Assembly: GCA_020310875.1 (NCBI GenBank)
Contig: CM035423.1
Coordinates: 127,887,311-127,951,310, forward strand
Length of the DNA: 64,000 bases
Origin: Ceratopteris richardii
Taxonomy: Eukaryota > Streptophyta > Polypodiopsida > Polypodiales > Pteridaceae
Direction of reading: 5' to 3'
Both the position numbers and the translations under genes were made by a program. Below are positions 9,899 to 22,602 of the stretch, piece by piece. The notes under the pieces are model-generated. The model was given only the letters and a program-made list of their open reading frames with translations. It had not been told where the DNA came from and did no database searches. Numbering within the stretch: the stretch's first letter is position 1; each line of letters begins with the position of its first letter.

Positions 9899-10956
9899 TG
9901 TTGGGGGATTCTTGGACAAGAAGGGATTTGAGTGTTTGTAGGAGAAAAGGGAAAGACAAGAAGAAAGATACACACTGGAAGCCTCTGTGGATTGATTATA
10001 ATAAGACAAATACAATGGTGATGCACAATACAATCCAATGCTTTTGTGCAAAATCCCACAGAGTGTGCAATTATAAAAATACCAAATACTCAAGGTCTTG
10101 TTGTTGCCGGCCTCCTCTGCACCAGACCTCCACCTTCTCCAAGCCTGCACTTGTGCACACCTTGCACCAAGCTTCCAATAAGGGGGAGGGATTGGACACC
10201 TTCTGTCGGCACGGGCACACTGCAATGTGACCTTGGGATCCTTAGGGGAATAGCTTAACACTTCTCTGCACACTTCTTAATCACTCTTCATGCACACCTT
10301 TCACTTCACTTCTTTGCGTCGCACACTGTATGTCTTCTGCACTTCTCTCTCTTACCTTGCTTAGACTATGCTCACTATTGCTTCCTCTTGCTTACACTTT
10401 CTTGGTCCAAGAATAGTCCTTGCCTTGATTTGAGTGTCGATTCATGTATGCTCCTAACTGCAAGAGTATCTTGGTGCTCACTTTGATGTCCCAAGATTGT
10501 CTTTACAAGTGGCAGCCAACGAATCCCTGTTTTGTCTTGTAGTGACTTTAGACTAAAACAAAAATTTAATTGGGGGGCATACTTTCACTTCTGCATAAGT
10601 TGCTGCTTCACATACCTTCACAATTTTGCCTTTTTAATTCTTCACTTGTGCACATAAGAGAGGGCTCACCTGAACCTTCCAAAAAACTTTTAAAACAACA
10701 CTTTTGAAGCTTAGGGAATTAGAGAAATACCTCTGCAACCTGCAACCACTTTCTCCAATTCACCCTTTGTGGACAATTACTTGTGCACTACCTGTGCACC
10801 TTGACACCTACACTTCGAACACTTTGATTTTGCCCCTGTTGACTTTGACCTTGATCTTGTTGACTTTAATCAATTTGACTTTGACCTTTTGACTTTGATT
10901 GTGGTTGACTTTGACTATAGTTGACTTTGACCAATATGACTTTTATGGGCTCAACA
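9899..10956 (-). mobile_element. Probable LTR block (about 1.06 kb)
   Basis: The block begins TGTTGGGGGATTC exactly where the C1 integrase reading stops. It ends GGGCTCAACA at 10956, so both ends have TGTTG/CAACA-type LTR termini. On the minus strand a TATA-like ATTTTTATAATTG lies near 10070. No clear target duplication is seen (CGAAG on the left, GTTGC on the right), so the limits are tentative. If the minus orientation is right, it could be the 3' LTR of the gag-type remnant at 13861-15028. Confidence 0.4.
10838..10945 (+). promoter_or_regulatory. Cluster of about ten TTGAC (W-box core) words
   Basis: GTTGACTTTGACC and close variants follow one another with little spacing for about 110 bp, giving about ten TTGAC words, several of them TTGACC or TTGACT. 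TTGAC(C/T) is the established binding core of plant WRKY transcription factors. The cluster sits at one edge of the probable LTR 9899-10956. It may be a simple-sequence expansion with no regulatory role. Confidence 0.45.
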
Positions 10957-11713
<757 letters not shown>

Positions 11714-11729
11714 CTTTTTTTCATAATAA

Positions 11730-11923
11730 AATAAAATAAAAATTATACTCTTTTTTTTTATGAACGCTGCCAAAAATAAAAAAATAAAAATAAAATAAAG
11801 CAAAAGAAAATAAAATAAAAATAAAATAAGAAAATAAAGAATAATAAGTAAAAATAAAATAAAATAAACAAAAAATCAAAATAAAAATAAAAATAAAATA
11901 GAAAATAGGGGGCCCGGGGGGGG

Positions 11924-12002
<79 letters not shown>
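11730..12002. repeat. A-rich AAATAAA tract, short poly-G, then (GA)n
   Basis: AAATAAA-type A-rich sequence at about 11730-11905 leads to a G run near 11915 and then about 38 GA units (11926-12002). Three low-complexity tracts in series next to the TA microsatellite mark a slippage-prone block. Confidence 0.95.
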
Positions 12003-12006
<4 letters not shown>

Positions 12007-13449
12007 TTTTTTTCAAAAAATACCCCTAGGGGGCTTTTTTGTTGGAAATATCAAAAATTAAAGAAAAATAGAGAAAAAATCCAAAAAAAATCCAAAAAAA
12101 TCCCAAAAAAAAAAGTAAAAAGTTTCCTATAGGTCTAAACCAATTTCCTCACTCAAAACCACAGAGAGATTCCTTTATTCCTCCAGTTTTGCAAGAAATT
12201 GACACTAATAAATGATGAAAAATGCTGAAAAATTCTAAAAATGCTTGAAAGATTCCTAGAAAAATTCCCTGCAAAATTCCAAACATTGTACTTATGTCAA
12301 GGACTAAAACAGACTTGGTAAATTTGCTAAGAACTTAAAGAACAAGCACGAAAAAGGGTCAAAACTACTAAAACGTGAGCAAAATGAAATGAGAGGGTTA
12401 TGTACAACCTGGACAAATTTTGCAGGTTCTAGGTGATCCATAAAGATCCATAAATCTTCACTTTTGTTGATGATAGGCCTTGAGCCTTGATATGTTGACT
12501 CAAAAAAACTCCTCCATAAACTCCAATTGTATTGCACTTCCTTGGTTTTGTCTTCTTGTTTGGCACACTAGTCATCTGATAGGGGTCAGTAAAATATTGC
12601 CTCCTCCATACTGCAACTTTTGTATCTTTGTTTCAGCAACTTTATAACTTAATCTGCAAAATTCAATTTTTACTATTCCAGCTTCTTCATCCAATGGAAC
12701 CCTCTATTTCCAAAGACTTGCAGGTACTCCTTGTTGGAGTTTATTGACCTCCAAAATATAGCTGGAAGTAAGTGGAACCCCCTAGGAACAAGTTGACCTT
12801 CTCGCAAACTCCATCACAAAAAACCAGTCATGCTTGTAGAGCTTACTTTTCTCTATTGGATTAGAATTTTCTAAAAAACTTCTAACCACATATACTAGAG
12901 ACCAATAGCTTTCCAATGAGCCAAAGAACACTCAATTTGGATAAATACACAAGGAGATATGACCTCTGCAAGTTTGAGGTTTAATGGAGACCTTCAGTAG
13001 GGGTGAAACCAGAGAAAACACACTATTTGCAGAGAGTACTGCTCTCAGCTCACAAATCTAATGATTATGAAAATTTACAGCAAGAAAGTAGACAGTAAGA
13101 GCTTTCAAAGGAGCTATCAAACATGTAATTTGGATATATAATGAGGGAGATACAAGCTCTGCAATCTCTGCATAAAAAACTAAGCAGCATAGAGATACAC
13201 ATATGCCTCTCTTGGACTTCCCACAAGATCACGACTTCTCTCCTCTTTTTATAGCATGAAGAACTAATCTAAAACCTTCCTAATACATCTAAATTCATGG
13301 TAGACACTTGCGAGGAAATATTAGATGACTCAAGTGCTCAAATAAGCAAAGTATTGATGGACTTTGAGAACTAGCCACATTGACCTTCCACTAGGACACT
13401 ACTGCAGCTCCCTTGTGACTCACTAAATTGACTCACCATGTTCTAGAAC
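12003..13449. other. Unassigned non-coding stretch
   Basis: No conserved coding motif is recognised. A TATA-like CTTTTTATAGC lies near 13240 on the plus strand. The 13000-13230 region has the look of retroelement leader or LTR sequence, with repeated 'gagatac.agctctgca' phrases, but has no matching partner in the window. Confidence 0.3.
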
Positions 13450-13860
13450 TCACGTGGTAGTTTTGCTATCTTTTATGAATAATATGAACCTTCTTGAAGT
13501 ATTTGAAGACTTCCCAAAGGTATTTACATAATTTGAAACTTGTACCCTACATAAAACAAATGTTCGCAACACTCCTTCCATATCCTTGTAAAGCCCTGCA
13601 CTTACTATCATAAAAATTGACATAACAGATGATATCCATACCAGTATCCATAAAAAATTGGCCATTGACATATGATTTGAAGTATCTTCATCATTGTTGC
13701 ACTTAAGGGCTTTTCTTTTCTTCTCTCTTTTATGGCCTTTGACTAAGACTGTCTCACTCGAGCTAATAACCTGAAAGATGTCCTCTTTTTCTTCATATGT
13801 CTCCTCTCTACTTGAGTTTGGAAAAATTCCATAGCAGTAAGATAGGTCGTCTGCATGGAT
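13450..13860 (-). pseudogene. Coding-like tail downstream of the gag/protease remnant
   Basis: The minus strand shows a charged stretch (KGHKREKKRKALKC) followed by a strongly hydrophobic segment (FLWILVWISSVMSIFMIVSA, about 13660-13600), long enough to span a membrane. It lies just downstream of the gag/protease remnant. It matches no retroelement domain I know, and could be chance or an unidentified extra region. Confidence 0.25.
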
Positions 13861-15028
13861 CTAAGCCAACATGTTTTCATCTTCATATACATTTGCTCCT
13901 TCAAATAGATCTGCTTCTAGGTTTTCCAACAATTCTTCTTCCATACAAATACCAATTGTTTGCATCATGCTAGTATTTCTCTGATTGTCTGGTCCTTCTT
14001 CTAAAATTATCTGATGTAAATCTTTTCCCTCTTGCTTTACCCACATTGTATCCTTGCCCCAGCCATGCAGCACATTTGCATGCCTTAACCAAGGTCTCCC
14101 AATTAACAAGGGGAAACTTTCTTCTGCCTGTGGCAGCCTTAAAACAACAAAGTCCAAGTTAAAGATGGTACCTTGTATCTTGACTGGGACTCCAAGGACC
14201 GAAGCTTCTGATTCCTTAAGAGCATGGGCTCCATTTGACTTATCAAACTCCTCATGAGCCCTATTGAATGCATGTCTAATGGCATCACTGGTACCTATGA
14301 AATTTTCTTTTTGCCTTGTATCTGCACATGTGGTGGCTTTGTCTTCAGATGCAACTTTGTCTTTGTTCAATCCATTAATCATTGATTCTTGATCTATTTC
14401 CACTTGAGCCTTCCCCTTGCTTCTTGTCTGCACTGTAAAAGATTCAATTTCTTCTAACTGCACCACCCTAGTGGATGGTGATGGTACCCTTGCTTGGTCT
14501 ACCATTTCTTCTTCGCACACAGAAATCATTTGAATGTGGGGCCGAGATGAAGATGCTTGATTCTTAGGACAACAATTAGTATAGTGGTCTCTAGTCTCTG
14601 GGCAGTTCCTGCAAGGAGGGGCATTTTCTGGGAGAGTGCACCTACTTTGATAGTGCCCACATTCTCCACATCTGAAACAAATAATTGGCCTCCTAGGCCC
14701 ATTTTCAAAATTATCCCTTTGTCTAGGGTTGTAATTGTTACCTTGATTGGATGCAACCGCCATCACATTTGTTGGTGGTAGGGGTCCTCCTTGTGTCCCA
14801 TATGTTGTTGGAGGTATTCCTCTTGATTGGCATTCTTGGGCCTCATGACCAGTTTTCCTTCATAATTGGCAAGTCACTTACCAGAGGACATTCACTTACT
14901 ATATGACCTTGCTTGTTGCACATGGTACACCAAAGTCCACTCTTGATGCCACCCCCTTTGTTATATTCCAGAGATGTACATGCTTGGAGGAACGAGAAGT
15001 TCCTTGCTCTCGGGATAGCCAAGGCCAA
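13861..15028 (-). pseudogene. Gypsy-type gag C-terminus with protease-like region (G3)
   Basis: The minus strand has three CCHC-type units: WCTMCNKQGHIVSECPL (about 14940-14880), CFRCGECGHYQSRCTL (about 14685-14635), and a Cys-rich CRNCPETRDHYTNCCP (about 14610-14565). A retropepsin-like C-terminal half follows at about 14200-14060 (LGVPVKIQGTIFNLDFVVLR, then LLIGRPWLRHANVL). Such fused gag-protease arrangements are typical of plant gypsy elements and of non-autonomous gag-only derivatives. No RT or integrase follows in the 3 kb downstream. The 5' part of gag is not seen; the frame runs into the LTR end at about 14990. Broken. Confidence 0.65.
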
Positions 15029-15172
15029 AAGCCAGAGAGTTCATATGAGGTGCCTACTCATGATGGCCAGATGAGTAGAGGGGCCTTAGAGAGAACTCTA
15101 GATGGTGACTAGGCAAGGGCTATAAATAGGCTGGGAGGTGAGTCCCAGGCATGTCATTCTCCACTTCTCACA
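14990..15172 (+). mobile_element. LTR end of family W with TATA box
   Basis: The sequence has a TATA box (GGCTATAAATAGGC, near 15120) and ends CCACTTCTCACA at about 15172, two bases before a tRNA-Met PBS. The last 60 bp align with the end of the solo LTR 9181-9631. Only this 3' part of the LTR is recognised. Its 5' side passes into the G3 gag remnant, and no coding region for the element follows. Confidence 0.65.
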
Positions 15173-15174
15173 AT

Positions 15175-15186
15175 TGGTATCAGAGC
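15175..15186 (+). other. Primer-binding site, tRNA-Met type
   Basis: TGGTATCAGAGC is the complement of the 3' end of plant initiator tRNA-Met, placed immediately after an LTR end. It defines a plus-strand element with its internal region to the right. No gag or pol is recognised downstream, so this may be a non-coding derivative. Confidence 0.85.
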
Positions 15187-15444
15187 AGAGAGAGGGATTT
15201 TGGGGAGAGCTTGATGGAGATGGAGAACTCGTGAGCTCATGAACTTCTTTCGCGAAAGCTTCTTCCTCTTGGAGAAAAGCTTCCTCGTTGCGTGTGTAAA
15301 GAAGAGAAATTAATAGACATTCGATGATATTGATTGGTGTGTAGACGTTGGATGTGCTACAGCTAAAGTACGAAAAGGATTTCAATCGCTTCATTATTAC
15401 CATATGGTGGCGTATCAAGGTAAGAAAGATCCAATTCTATAAGC

Positions 15445-15535
15445 ACGGCTAGATACAGATTTTGGGGATTGAACCCTGGTCTACAGACAGCCAACAACGT
15501 GGCCTAACCAACTAGACACACGATTTAGGATGCAC
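15445..15535 (-). repeat. tRNA-like sequence, possible SINE head
   Basis: The minus strand carries a pol III A-box-like TGTCTAGTTGGTTAGGCC (15501-15518) and a B-box-like GGTTCAATCCCC (15464-15475), correctly spaced for a tRNA or tRNA-derived SINE promoter. I could not fold it into a convincing functional tRNA, so a SINE head or decayed tRNA is likelier. Confidence 0.6.
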
Positions 15536-15607
15536 CAATTTCAGATTAAGTTATTGTTATATTCTATTATCTTTTCCCTTCTAAAATTTCAACGTAGTAA
15601 GTGGTAT

Positions 15608-16110
15608 GAGGAGAAGGAAGTAAAGAAAATAAATGAAGAGAGAGAAAGAGAAAAGTAGAGAGAAAGAAAGAAAGAGAAGAGAGAAAGAGAAGAAGTAGAA
15701 TGAAAGAGAGAAAGAAAGAAAGAGAGAGAGAAGAAGGAAAGAGAAAGAAAGAGAAAGAGAAGAAGGAAAGAGAGAAAGAGAAAGAAAGAAAGAAAGAGAA
15801 GGAGAAAGAGAAATAAAGAGAAAAGAAGAAGGAGAAAATAGAGAGATAGAAAGAGAGAAGCCCAGAGAGATAGAAAAAAAATAAAGAGAGAGAAGAGAAA
15901 GAGCAAGAGATAGAAAGGAAGGATGAATGATAAAGTATGAAAGAGAGGTAGAGAGAAAGAGATGAAAGCATGTGGAGGAGATAGAGAAAAAGATGAACGA
16001 AGAGAAATAGAGAAGAAAGAGGAAATCCTAAGTGAGATAAAGTGAAGAATAGAGAGAGAATGAAAAGATTAGAAAGAGAGAGAAGAGTAAAGAAAGAGAA
16101 AAAAAATTGG
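15608..16110 (+). repeat. Polypurine GA/GAAA block, about 500 bp
   Basis: Almost pure purine on the plus strand, irregular GAGA and GAAA words. The long Ser/Leu/Phe frames on the minus strand are an artefact of this composition. It lies in the internal region of the plus-strand element whose PBS is at 15175. Confidence 0.95.
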
Positions 16111-16955
16111 AAGTAAGAGAAAGAGCAAGGTTAGCATACCTACCTTCGCTAAATAGGTTATAACTCTCTCATATGATATCCAAATTGGATGATTCTGCTT
16201 GATATAGAAAACAGATTCCAAGGGCTTTCCAATGAATGGCTGGAAAACTATGATTGAATGGTTAAACACCACTTGTAGAGGGCATTTAATTCTCTGCATA
16301 TCATTTCAAGAGGTATGCTGCCCACTCACCTAGCTTCATTGTTTTGTCCATAACTTCCTAGTAGAAGCTCCAAATCACAAAATCCAACTTGGTATGGATT
16401 CTACACTTCAAGAACTTTCTTTTGAATGGTCATAACCCATATTTGGACCATTGGAAGCCATCTCTGCACAAGCTTTTAAATGGTTGTTGACTAGCGATAA
16501 ACTTGTTTTGAGTGATTTGAGTGTCCAATTATGATAATTAGGAGTTTCTAATAATATTTTGAACAATTTTGGAATGGACTAATTTTCATACCTTTGCATC
16601 ATAGTTTTTCTCTCAAATATATTCATTTGGATACCTCTCGCATCAAAGTTTATAATTTTGCATTGTATTTTCTTATGATGTTATGAAAATAACATGGGAA
16701 TGTGCATGAAAGCTAGTTTTTTTTACATGAATTTATCTATGTGCATGAAGTTACACTAACTTATATTGATTCATAAAAGCATGCACAAAACTTGTTCGTG
16801 TGTTTTTAGAATCTTTTGCAGGTATTGAAGGCAGAAAAAGACATTGTAATGAGGGCGTGTAGTGCCCAACAACACATTGTGGAAAAGTTTTTTACTTGCA
16901 GGTTTCTGGAGTAAAGAAAGTGGTTTGCCAACCACAAGGCTGATGCCTATCATTG
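16111..16955. other. Unassigned non-coding stretch
   Basis: No coding motif is recognised on either strand. The text is AT-rich and resembles retroelement leader sequence. Confidence 0.25.
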
Positions 16956-16959
16956 TAAA

Positions 16960-18092
16960 GACTATTATTATTTTTTTCAGGCTTCATTTTCCTGATGTAA
17001 TATGTTTGGTCACCCGACTGTCAAAGTACCAGACATCTAAGTCTACTGCAGACATGCACTGCTCATGAGAAGATGGTCGAAACTGCAAACAGTAGTAAAT
17101 GCCCATTCTTCTTCTTGCACAAGATTAGCAGACTTTGTTTTTGGATTAGAGGCCTCTGCAACAACCATTCCAACCTCTTTCTTCTTTGCCTCCTTAGTAG
17201 CTAGTTTTGGAAAGTTCTTTATGATATGATCATTTCCTTTACAGTACTTGCAAAACAATTTCTACTTTTGTGATTTCTTTTCATCTTTGTCTTCCCTCTT
17301 CGATTGTGCAGAATTAGCAGATTTTTGCTTACTAGTTGAAGAGCTCCATTTTCCTTTGCCCTTCTGACTATCCAGGAAAGCTTGATCTGACCTATTCTGC
17401 CTCGACTGATCTTCTTGCGACAACACAGAGAATAACTCCTCAAACGATAAGGAATTTGGATTGCCTTTCATCATCAACCGAAGAGTAGAAGCAAAACTTT
17501 GATATGAATCAGGAAGACCATTCAGAACGGTCTGCACAAGTGAGCTATCTGGTATGACCTCATCAGCAGAAATCAACTCTTCCTTCAACTCTTTGATCTT
17601 TGGTAGAAAATTGTCCATAGAATCACCTTCATTCATGTGCTCACTCTCCAACAGTTTTTGGAGGTAAGCAACACGAGCCTCATTCCTAGCTTGGTACAAT
17701 GTGGTAAGTGTATCCCAAGCATCCTTAGCTATTCTGCAAGAGAAAATGTGAGGTATAATGGCACATTTGACAAACAAAGCTATCAATGCATGTGCTTGGG
17801 CATTTCTGCCATCCCAATGAATATTCTCTATAGTAGGTGCAGCAAAAACCACAGCACGAATAAGAATATGCAGAATATCATCATCTTCGACACCTTCTGC
17901 ATCAGCTTCAGTACCTGCAGTTGTAATAGCTGCAGGTGTGATAGGATGTTTTTCAACACCCTGCACAATGTTCCACAGTCGTTTTGCAACCAATACATGT
18001 CACATCATATAAGCCCACAGTGGGTAGTTGGTACCATCCAACTTATCCTCAATAGCCAACATATGAAATACATCATTGCGTTTAGCCATGGC
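16960..18092 (-). pseudogene. Ty1/copia gag with start of protease (C2)
   Basis: The minus strand starts at about 18092 with MAKRNDVFHMLAIEDKLDGT, the usual copia Gag N-terminus (…KLDGTNYPLWAYMM). The helical gag domain follows: IPHIFSCRIAKDAWDTLTTL, LLESEHMNEGDSMDNFL, VLNGLPDSYQSFASTLRLM. A basic tail and a zinc knuckle (FCKYCKGNDHIIKNF, about 17255-17210) come next. A protease-like WYFDSRVTKHITSG lies near 17010. Copia gag packages element RNA. Integrase and RT do not follow here. It is on the same strand as C1 (7083-9898), and the two could be parts of one element separated by later insertions. Broken, a few breaks. Confidence 0.82.
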
Positions 18093-18279
18093 CGGTGACT
18101 TAAATACCTTGATGCAAAAAATTGATTGTATCTCAAAAAGTTGGACAAAACTACCCAGAAGAATTTTGCTAAATCTATAGCAGACTTCGAGACGCTTAAT
18201 GGAGTGGGTGACTTCACTATGATAATAAATGAAATTGATCACAAGTTTGATACTAATAGCATCGATCATTCAAGTGTAG

Positions 18280-21200
18280 ATGGCTTCCTCTAATTCTAAA
18301 GCTACATAGGGGGCTTCCTTCGATTTTGAAGCTACTCAAGAGGTAGAAGTACTTGAGTTTCCCTTGGAATCTACAACTAAGGCACGTGGACATTGATTTC
18401 GTGATGATCAGCTAGCAAGTGAACATTTGTTCCTTATTATGATCAAAATAATGGATAGAGATCATCAATTTCCATTAATGACTTAGGACTTAAGAGTATT
18501 GCATGAAATGCCAAGAATAGTAGAAGTATGGACACAAGCCGAAATAGATGCATATTTAAAGATTCCCATTTATAAACCCGACTTTCAAAGGTGTATGCAA
18601 GTGACAAATGCTCTGCATCCAGCACTTGACAAGCCATCTATTCCTAAAGCTATGATGTTAGACAGAAATGGAGAGTCACAAACTATTAGATTCACTCATG
18701 AGCTAATCAACACAGCATTTGGATGGACAAAGGATGGTATAACTAATCTAAAGGATGAATGCCATGAAGCCAAGAAAAGGACATTCCTAGAGATCAATAG
18801 AATCGACATAGAAGAGGAAGTGAGATTGGTACACCAACATTTTTGTTTCCCAAATATGCATAGATATACAGCTCCACAAAAGGTGGTAGTGCAATTGCTC
18901 TCTCATGCAGTCAAGCAGGTTGGCAATCAAATCAACTTGACCCCATATGTCCAAGAGTGGCTATTCAAAGCTAAAAAGCATTGGGGAAATAGAAAGTTTC
19001 TCAATGGTAGCTCTACATTGACCTTACTCATATACCAAGCCTTGGAAATGAAAAAGTGTTTACAACTAATGCCTTCCACTATTGAAATGTCAAAATATGT
19101 GAAATTGGCAACGGTACCGAAGAAAAAGAAACAAATTCCTATGGTGGAAGAGGCTCAAATAAGCTCTAGGCCTACTGTGAGAGGTGCAAAATGGGCTTGA
19201 GAAGCGGAAGTCACAAACACACCACAATAAAAAAGAATACATGTACTTCCAAAGGTATCTTTAACACAACCTACTTTCATTACTCAGTGATATCTCTCTA
19301 CTACATTAGAAGTGACACATCTTGCAATCAATGCCAGGTGAACCTTACCGCACAGGTCACCAGTATTATCAATCAAGTAAAAAACAGAAGTCCAAACAAG
19401 CACGAAAGAACATATCAAAGATGGATCGATATAAAGAATTGGGTTTAAACCAATCGAGCTCAGAAGATGACTCCTCCCAGGATCAGGATACACTAAATAC
19501 TGACATACACATAGATGAGCATGTTAATGAGGAATGGGATGAGTTGAACCAAGTTCAGGATCAAGGCCTCGGCCGAACCTCCATTAAAAAAAAAAATTCA
19601 AGATCAAGTTGACAATGAGAGTATATAGGGGGATTCAACTCCATAGATGCAAGAAGAGCAATCAGAGAAGGTGCACACCATTCAATTGAATGACCAAACA
19701 AGGATAACACTCAAAGAGGTGTCACCTTCTAGGTCCAAAAAAATCATAAATCCAAAACAAGAGAAAGATAATGAGGAAGTAGAGGAAGAGCAAGGACCTA
19801 CCATACCCATTCGAGTGGTTGCTAAACCATCACCCTTGGATGTGGTATCTAATTCTCAAAAAATCTACTCTAAGGAATCTGAAGCAGAAGAAACAACAAC
19901 AACAACTGAAAGGGCTAAGCCAAGAGTGCAACTTCATATCATGCAGCCAAATCAAGAGACACTACATGTTGCTCAAGGTAATGATGTTCAAACGGGTGAA
20001 GAACCCATTATATCAAAGACATGGCTTAATGTATATGTGAATCACTTGAAGTCAATACTCAACAGTATGATTGATATGGCCATGATCGCTCAAACCTTAT
20101 TGATGGATGAAGATAAAGAAAAATCCGAATTATTTGAGGCCAAAAATAGATTCCTGATCATGAGTGAGGAGCTCTTGGCCATAAACATAACCACTCAATA
20201 GGAACTTGCACAGAAGACAGCTGAATTGGAGGCAAAGAATGAAGAGTTAAATCATGCAGAGGAGAACTTAATAATCAAAGGGAAACTAGAAGAGGTAACA
20301 ATATCTATATCCAAGATTCAAAATGAAGTACAAACATTAAAAAAGCAACAGGGAATATATGAGGTAGAGAAAGTGTGCATGACACATAGAAGAAAATTAT
20401 TAGAAAGCCAAATCAAAGTCTATATGGAAAAAGCGGACAACCTACGTACCAGGAACAAAGAATTAATGAACTCCATTTTGTTAAATCAACTTGTCAACAT
20501 AGCCGTCATAGAAGGTGAAGGAATACAAGAAATGAAAGCAAAGTTGTTAGAAATAGAAGATCAGCTAAAACTTGAGCAAAGGAAACATGTTGCGCTCGAA
20601 ATAAAGTATACATCCGACACAAAGCATTGGAGCTTAAGTGGAAAGAAGCAGTGCATAAGTACACAGAGCAATGCATCCAAGATGCTGACCAAGTAAGGAT
20701 TATTTGTGAAGCTAAAGCAACAGCGAAAGCTGAGCTTAGGGCTAGTAAGTTACAACATGAAGAGAAAGATCAAATCATTGTAGAGCTCAGAGCACAATTA
20801 GAACCAGCAAACAACATGGGGATACCGATAGTGCAACCATCCACCTTGGCTACTAACAAGACTTAGGTACGCCCTCTTTCTCCCCCAACAATTCATTCAC
20901 CAATACGGGAGCATGCGGTAGATGAAATTGATGACCATCCAATGCCGTATACTGCAGACCTAAGCCAGAAGGAATGGGCACTACTAGTGTCCCATCTCAC
21001 CAAAAATTCTGAAAATGGGGTGGTGAAAGTCAAGAGGGAGGCTAAAATCAAAAGCAGAGACTTAGATCAAATAATGAAGACCTTCAACCTGCCATATGGG
21101 ATTATGAAAGAACAGACCTGAAGGTACATCAAGAAGACTACAAGGAAAGATCTATTGGGGTAGATGGATGGACACTCCAAGAAATGAATAGCTACTGCCG

Positions 21201-21340
21201 AATCCTGCTTAGTACCTACCCTTTGTAGCTTCAAAGATGATATGGGACCTCATGACTTTCTAATGACACTATACAAGTGCCTATGTACTTTGGAAGTGAT
21301 GTATGAAAAGATTGAATCAAAACAGACTACTTCAAAATAG
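18280..21340 (+). pseudogene. Family X copy A: unrecognised helical-domain plus coiled-coil protein
   Basis: I do not recognise this protein. Plus-strand frames begin plausibly with MASSNSKAT at 18280. They run through a helix-rich domain of about 230 residues (RFTHELINTAFGWTKDGITN, APQKVVVQLLSHAVKQVGNQ, WLFKAKKHWGNRKFLNGSST) to 19200. A Lys-rich and then Ser/Asp/Glu-rich linker follows (19322-19612), a polar acidic stretch (19647-20040), and a long coiled coil (about 20040-20866; KTAELEAKNEELNHAEENLI). A C-terminal region with SQKEWALLVSHLTKNSENG continues to about 21335. Open frames are interrupted about five times, or the gene has introns I cannot place. A second copy lies at 32840-35330 on the other strand. 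It may be the leader ORF of an unknown retroelement or a plant transposon-associated protein; a host pseudogene is also possible. Confidence 0.5.
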
Positions 21341-21512
21341 AAGGATCAATGAAAACCTTCTATTTTTTATCATACACGTGCTGCTTGTAATACTCAGTGC
21401 TACCAGTACAGTAGGAATTAGAAAAATTCCTTTTAGAATTATCTAAATTAGCTTAGTAAGCTAATGATTCCAATTGGAATCACTTAAAATGATGCACTAT
21501 ACACAGAGCAAT

Positions 21513-22576
21513 TGTTGGTGCATTTCAAGCCTTCACACATTGGCTTGGAACTTTGGAAGATTGGATTGGAACCCTTGAAAGATATCTCTATGAGAAGCAA
21601 TAACCATTTACCCATTGTAAAAGTCCTTAGTGACTTGGCATCTACTTGAAATCAGTTACCAACTTGATTAGTCATGGATTCTTAGTTGAGTTAATGGAGA
21701 GAATATCTCCCTACTTTTAGTAGAGATATTCTAGGGAGCCTAGATTTGAATTTCAAATTCAAATGATCACAAAACTTCTATAAAAGATGAAGTGGAAAAG
21801 TCGCGGGTGTGTCACTCATTTTTAGCTCACTCCCTGAGGCATTCTACTGTTGTAACTGTGTGTGTGTTAGTGCTACTCCATAGCCTACACCACAACACCT
21901 CAATTAGCTATGCTTGTCATGCTAATGAGCTTGTATAATCATATCAATCAATAGATATATACACATTCATCATATCTCGTTCTCTGTGTTTTCTACTTCA
22001 AGTCTGTCAACTTCCAAGGAGCATTTCTCAGTGCTCACTGAACCAAATCAAGAGTTTAATAGCTCGTTGGAACCAGCTCAAAGTCTTCTACAAGCATACA
22101 AAATTTCAGAAGATTTCATTCAGCCATTTTCGAGAAATCGGCTTCGAAGTCACCTCTGGTCTATCTCTGCAACTCTCCTAAAAAGTCGGGGGTAATCATA
22201 ATTTTGCTAAATCAATTTCTCTGGATGTGGTTTATCATTTCTTCTCATTCCACTTGCAAATGGTAGCTTATTAAGGTACTTTAATACTCCCAAAAGGAAT
22301 TGTTTCAATTGCAAGTGTGCTGGTCACACTGAGCATAACACTGAGCAGGTATCATTACAGAAATAGCAAGTTTTCTAGAATTTGTGAAGTGCAGAGTTGT
22401 CTGTTTTGATTTGGTCATTACACAAATCATTTGCAAAGCACATATATGCTTTCTTGGTATCATTTGAAAGCTCAAGGTGTGTACTAAGCATTTCTGGAAT
22501 CAAAGGAGGGCTGGTGTGAAGCAGGTATAGCAGCACCAACTCATTTCTTGAGTGCATCCAACCATCACTCCCAACA
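21513..22576 (+). repeat. C4 5' LTR (1,064 bp)
   Basis: It matches 26867-27959 over its whole length. A TATA-like CTTCTATAAAAGATG lies near 21777, placing the transcription start soon after. Termini are TGTTGG and CCAACA. Confidence 0.97.
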
Positions 22577-22577
22577 G

Positions 22578-22589
22578 TGGTATCAGAGC
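22578..22589 (+). other. C4 primer-binding site, tRNA-Met type
   Basis: TGGTATCAGAGC one base after the 5' LTR. It matches plant initiator tRNA-Met, the usual primer of copia elements. Confidence 0.95.
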
Positions 22590-22602
22590 AAATTAGGTAA
22601 AC

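Noticed and set aside
13450-13671. Envelope-like gene because of one hydrophobic segment
   Set aside because: A single membrane-length segment without signal peptide, glycosylation pattern or fusion motifs is not enough. It is kept only as an unassigned tail.
15567-15971. Long Ser/Leu/Phe-rich minus-strand frames resembling a membrane protein
   Set aside because: They come from the plus-strand polypurine block. The composition lacks stop codons and repeats without domain structure.
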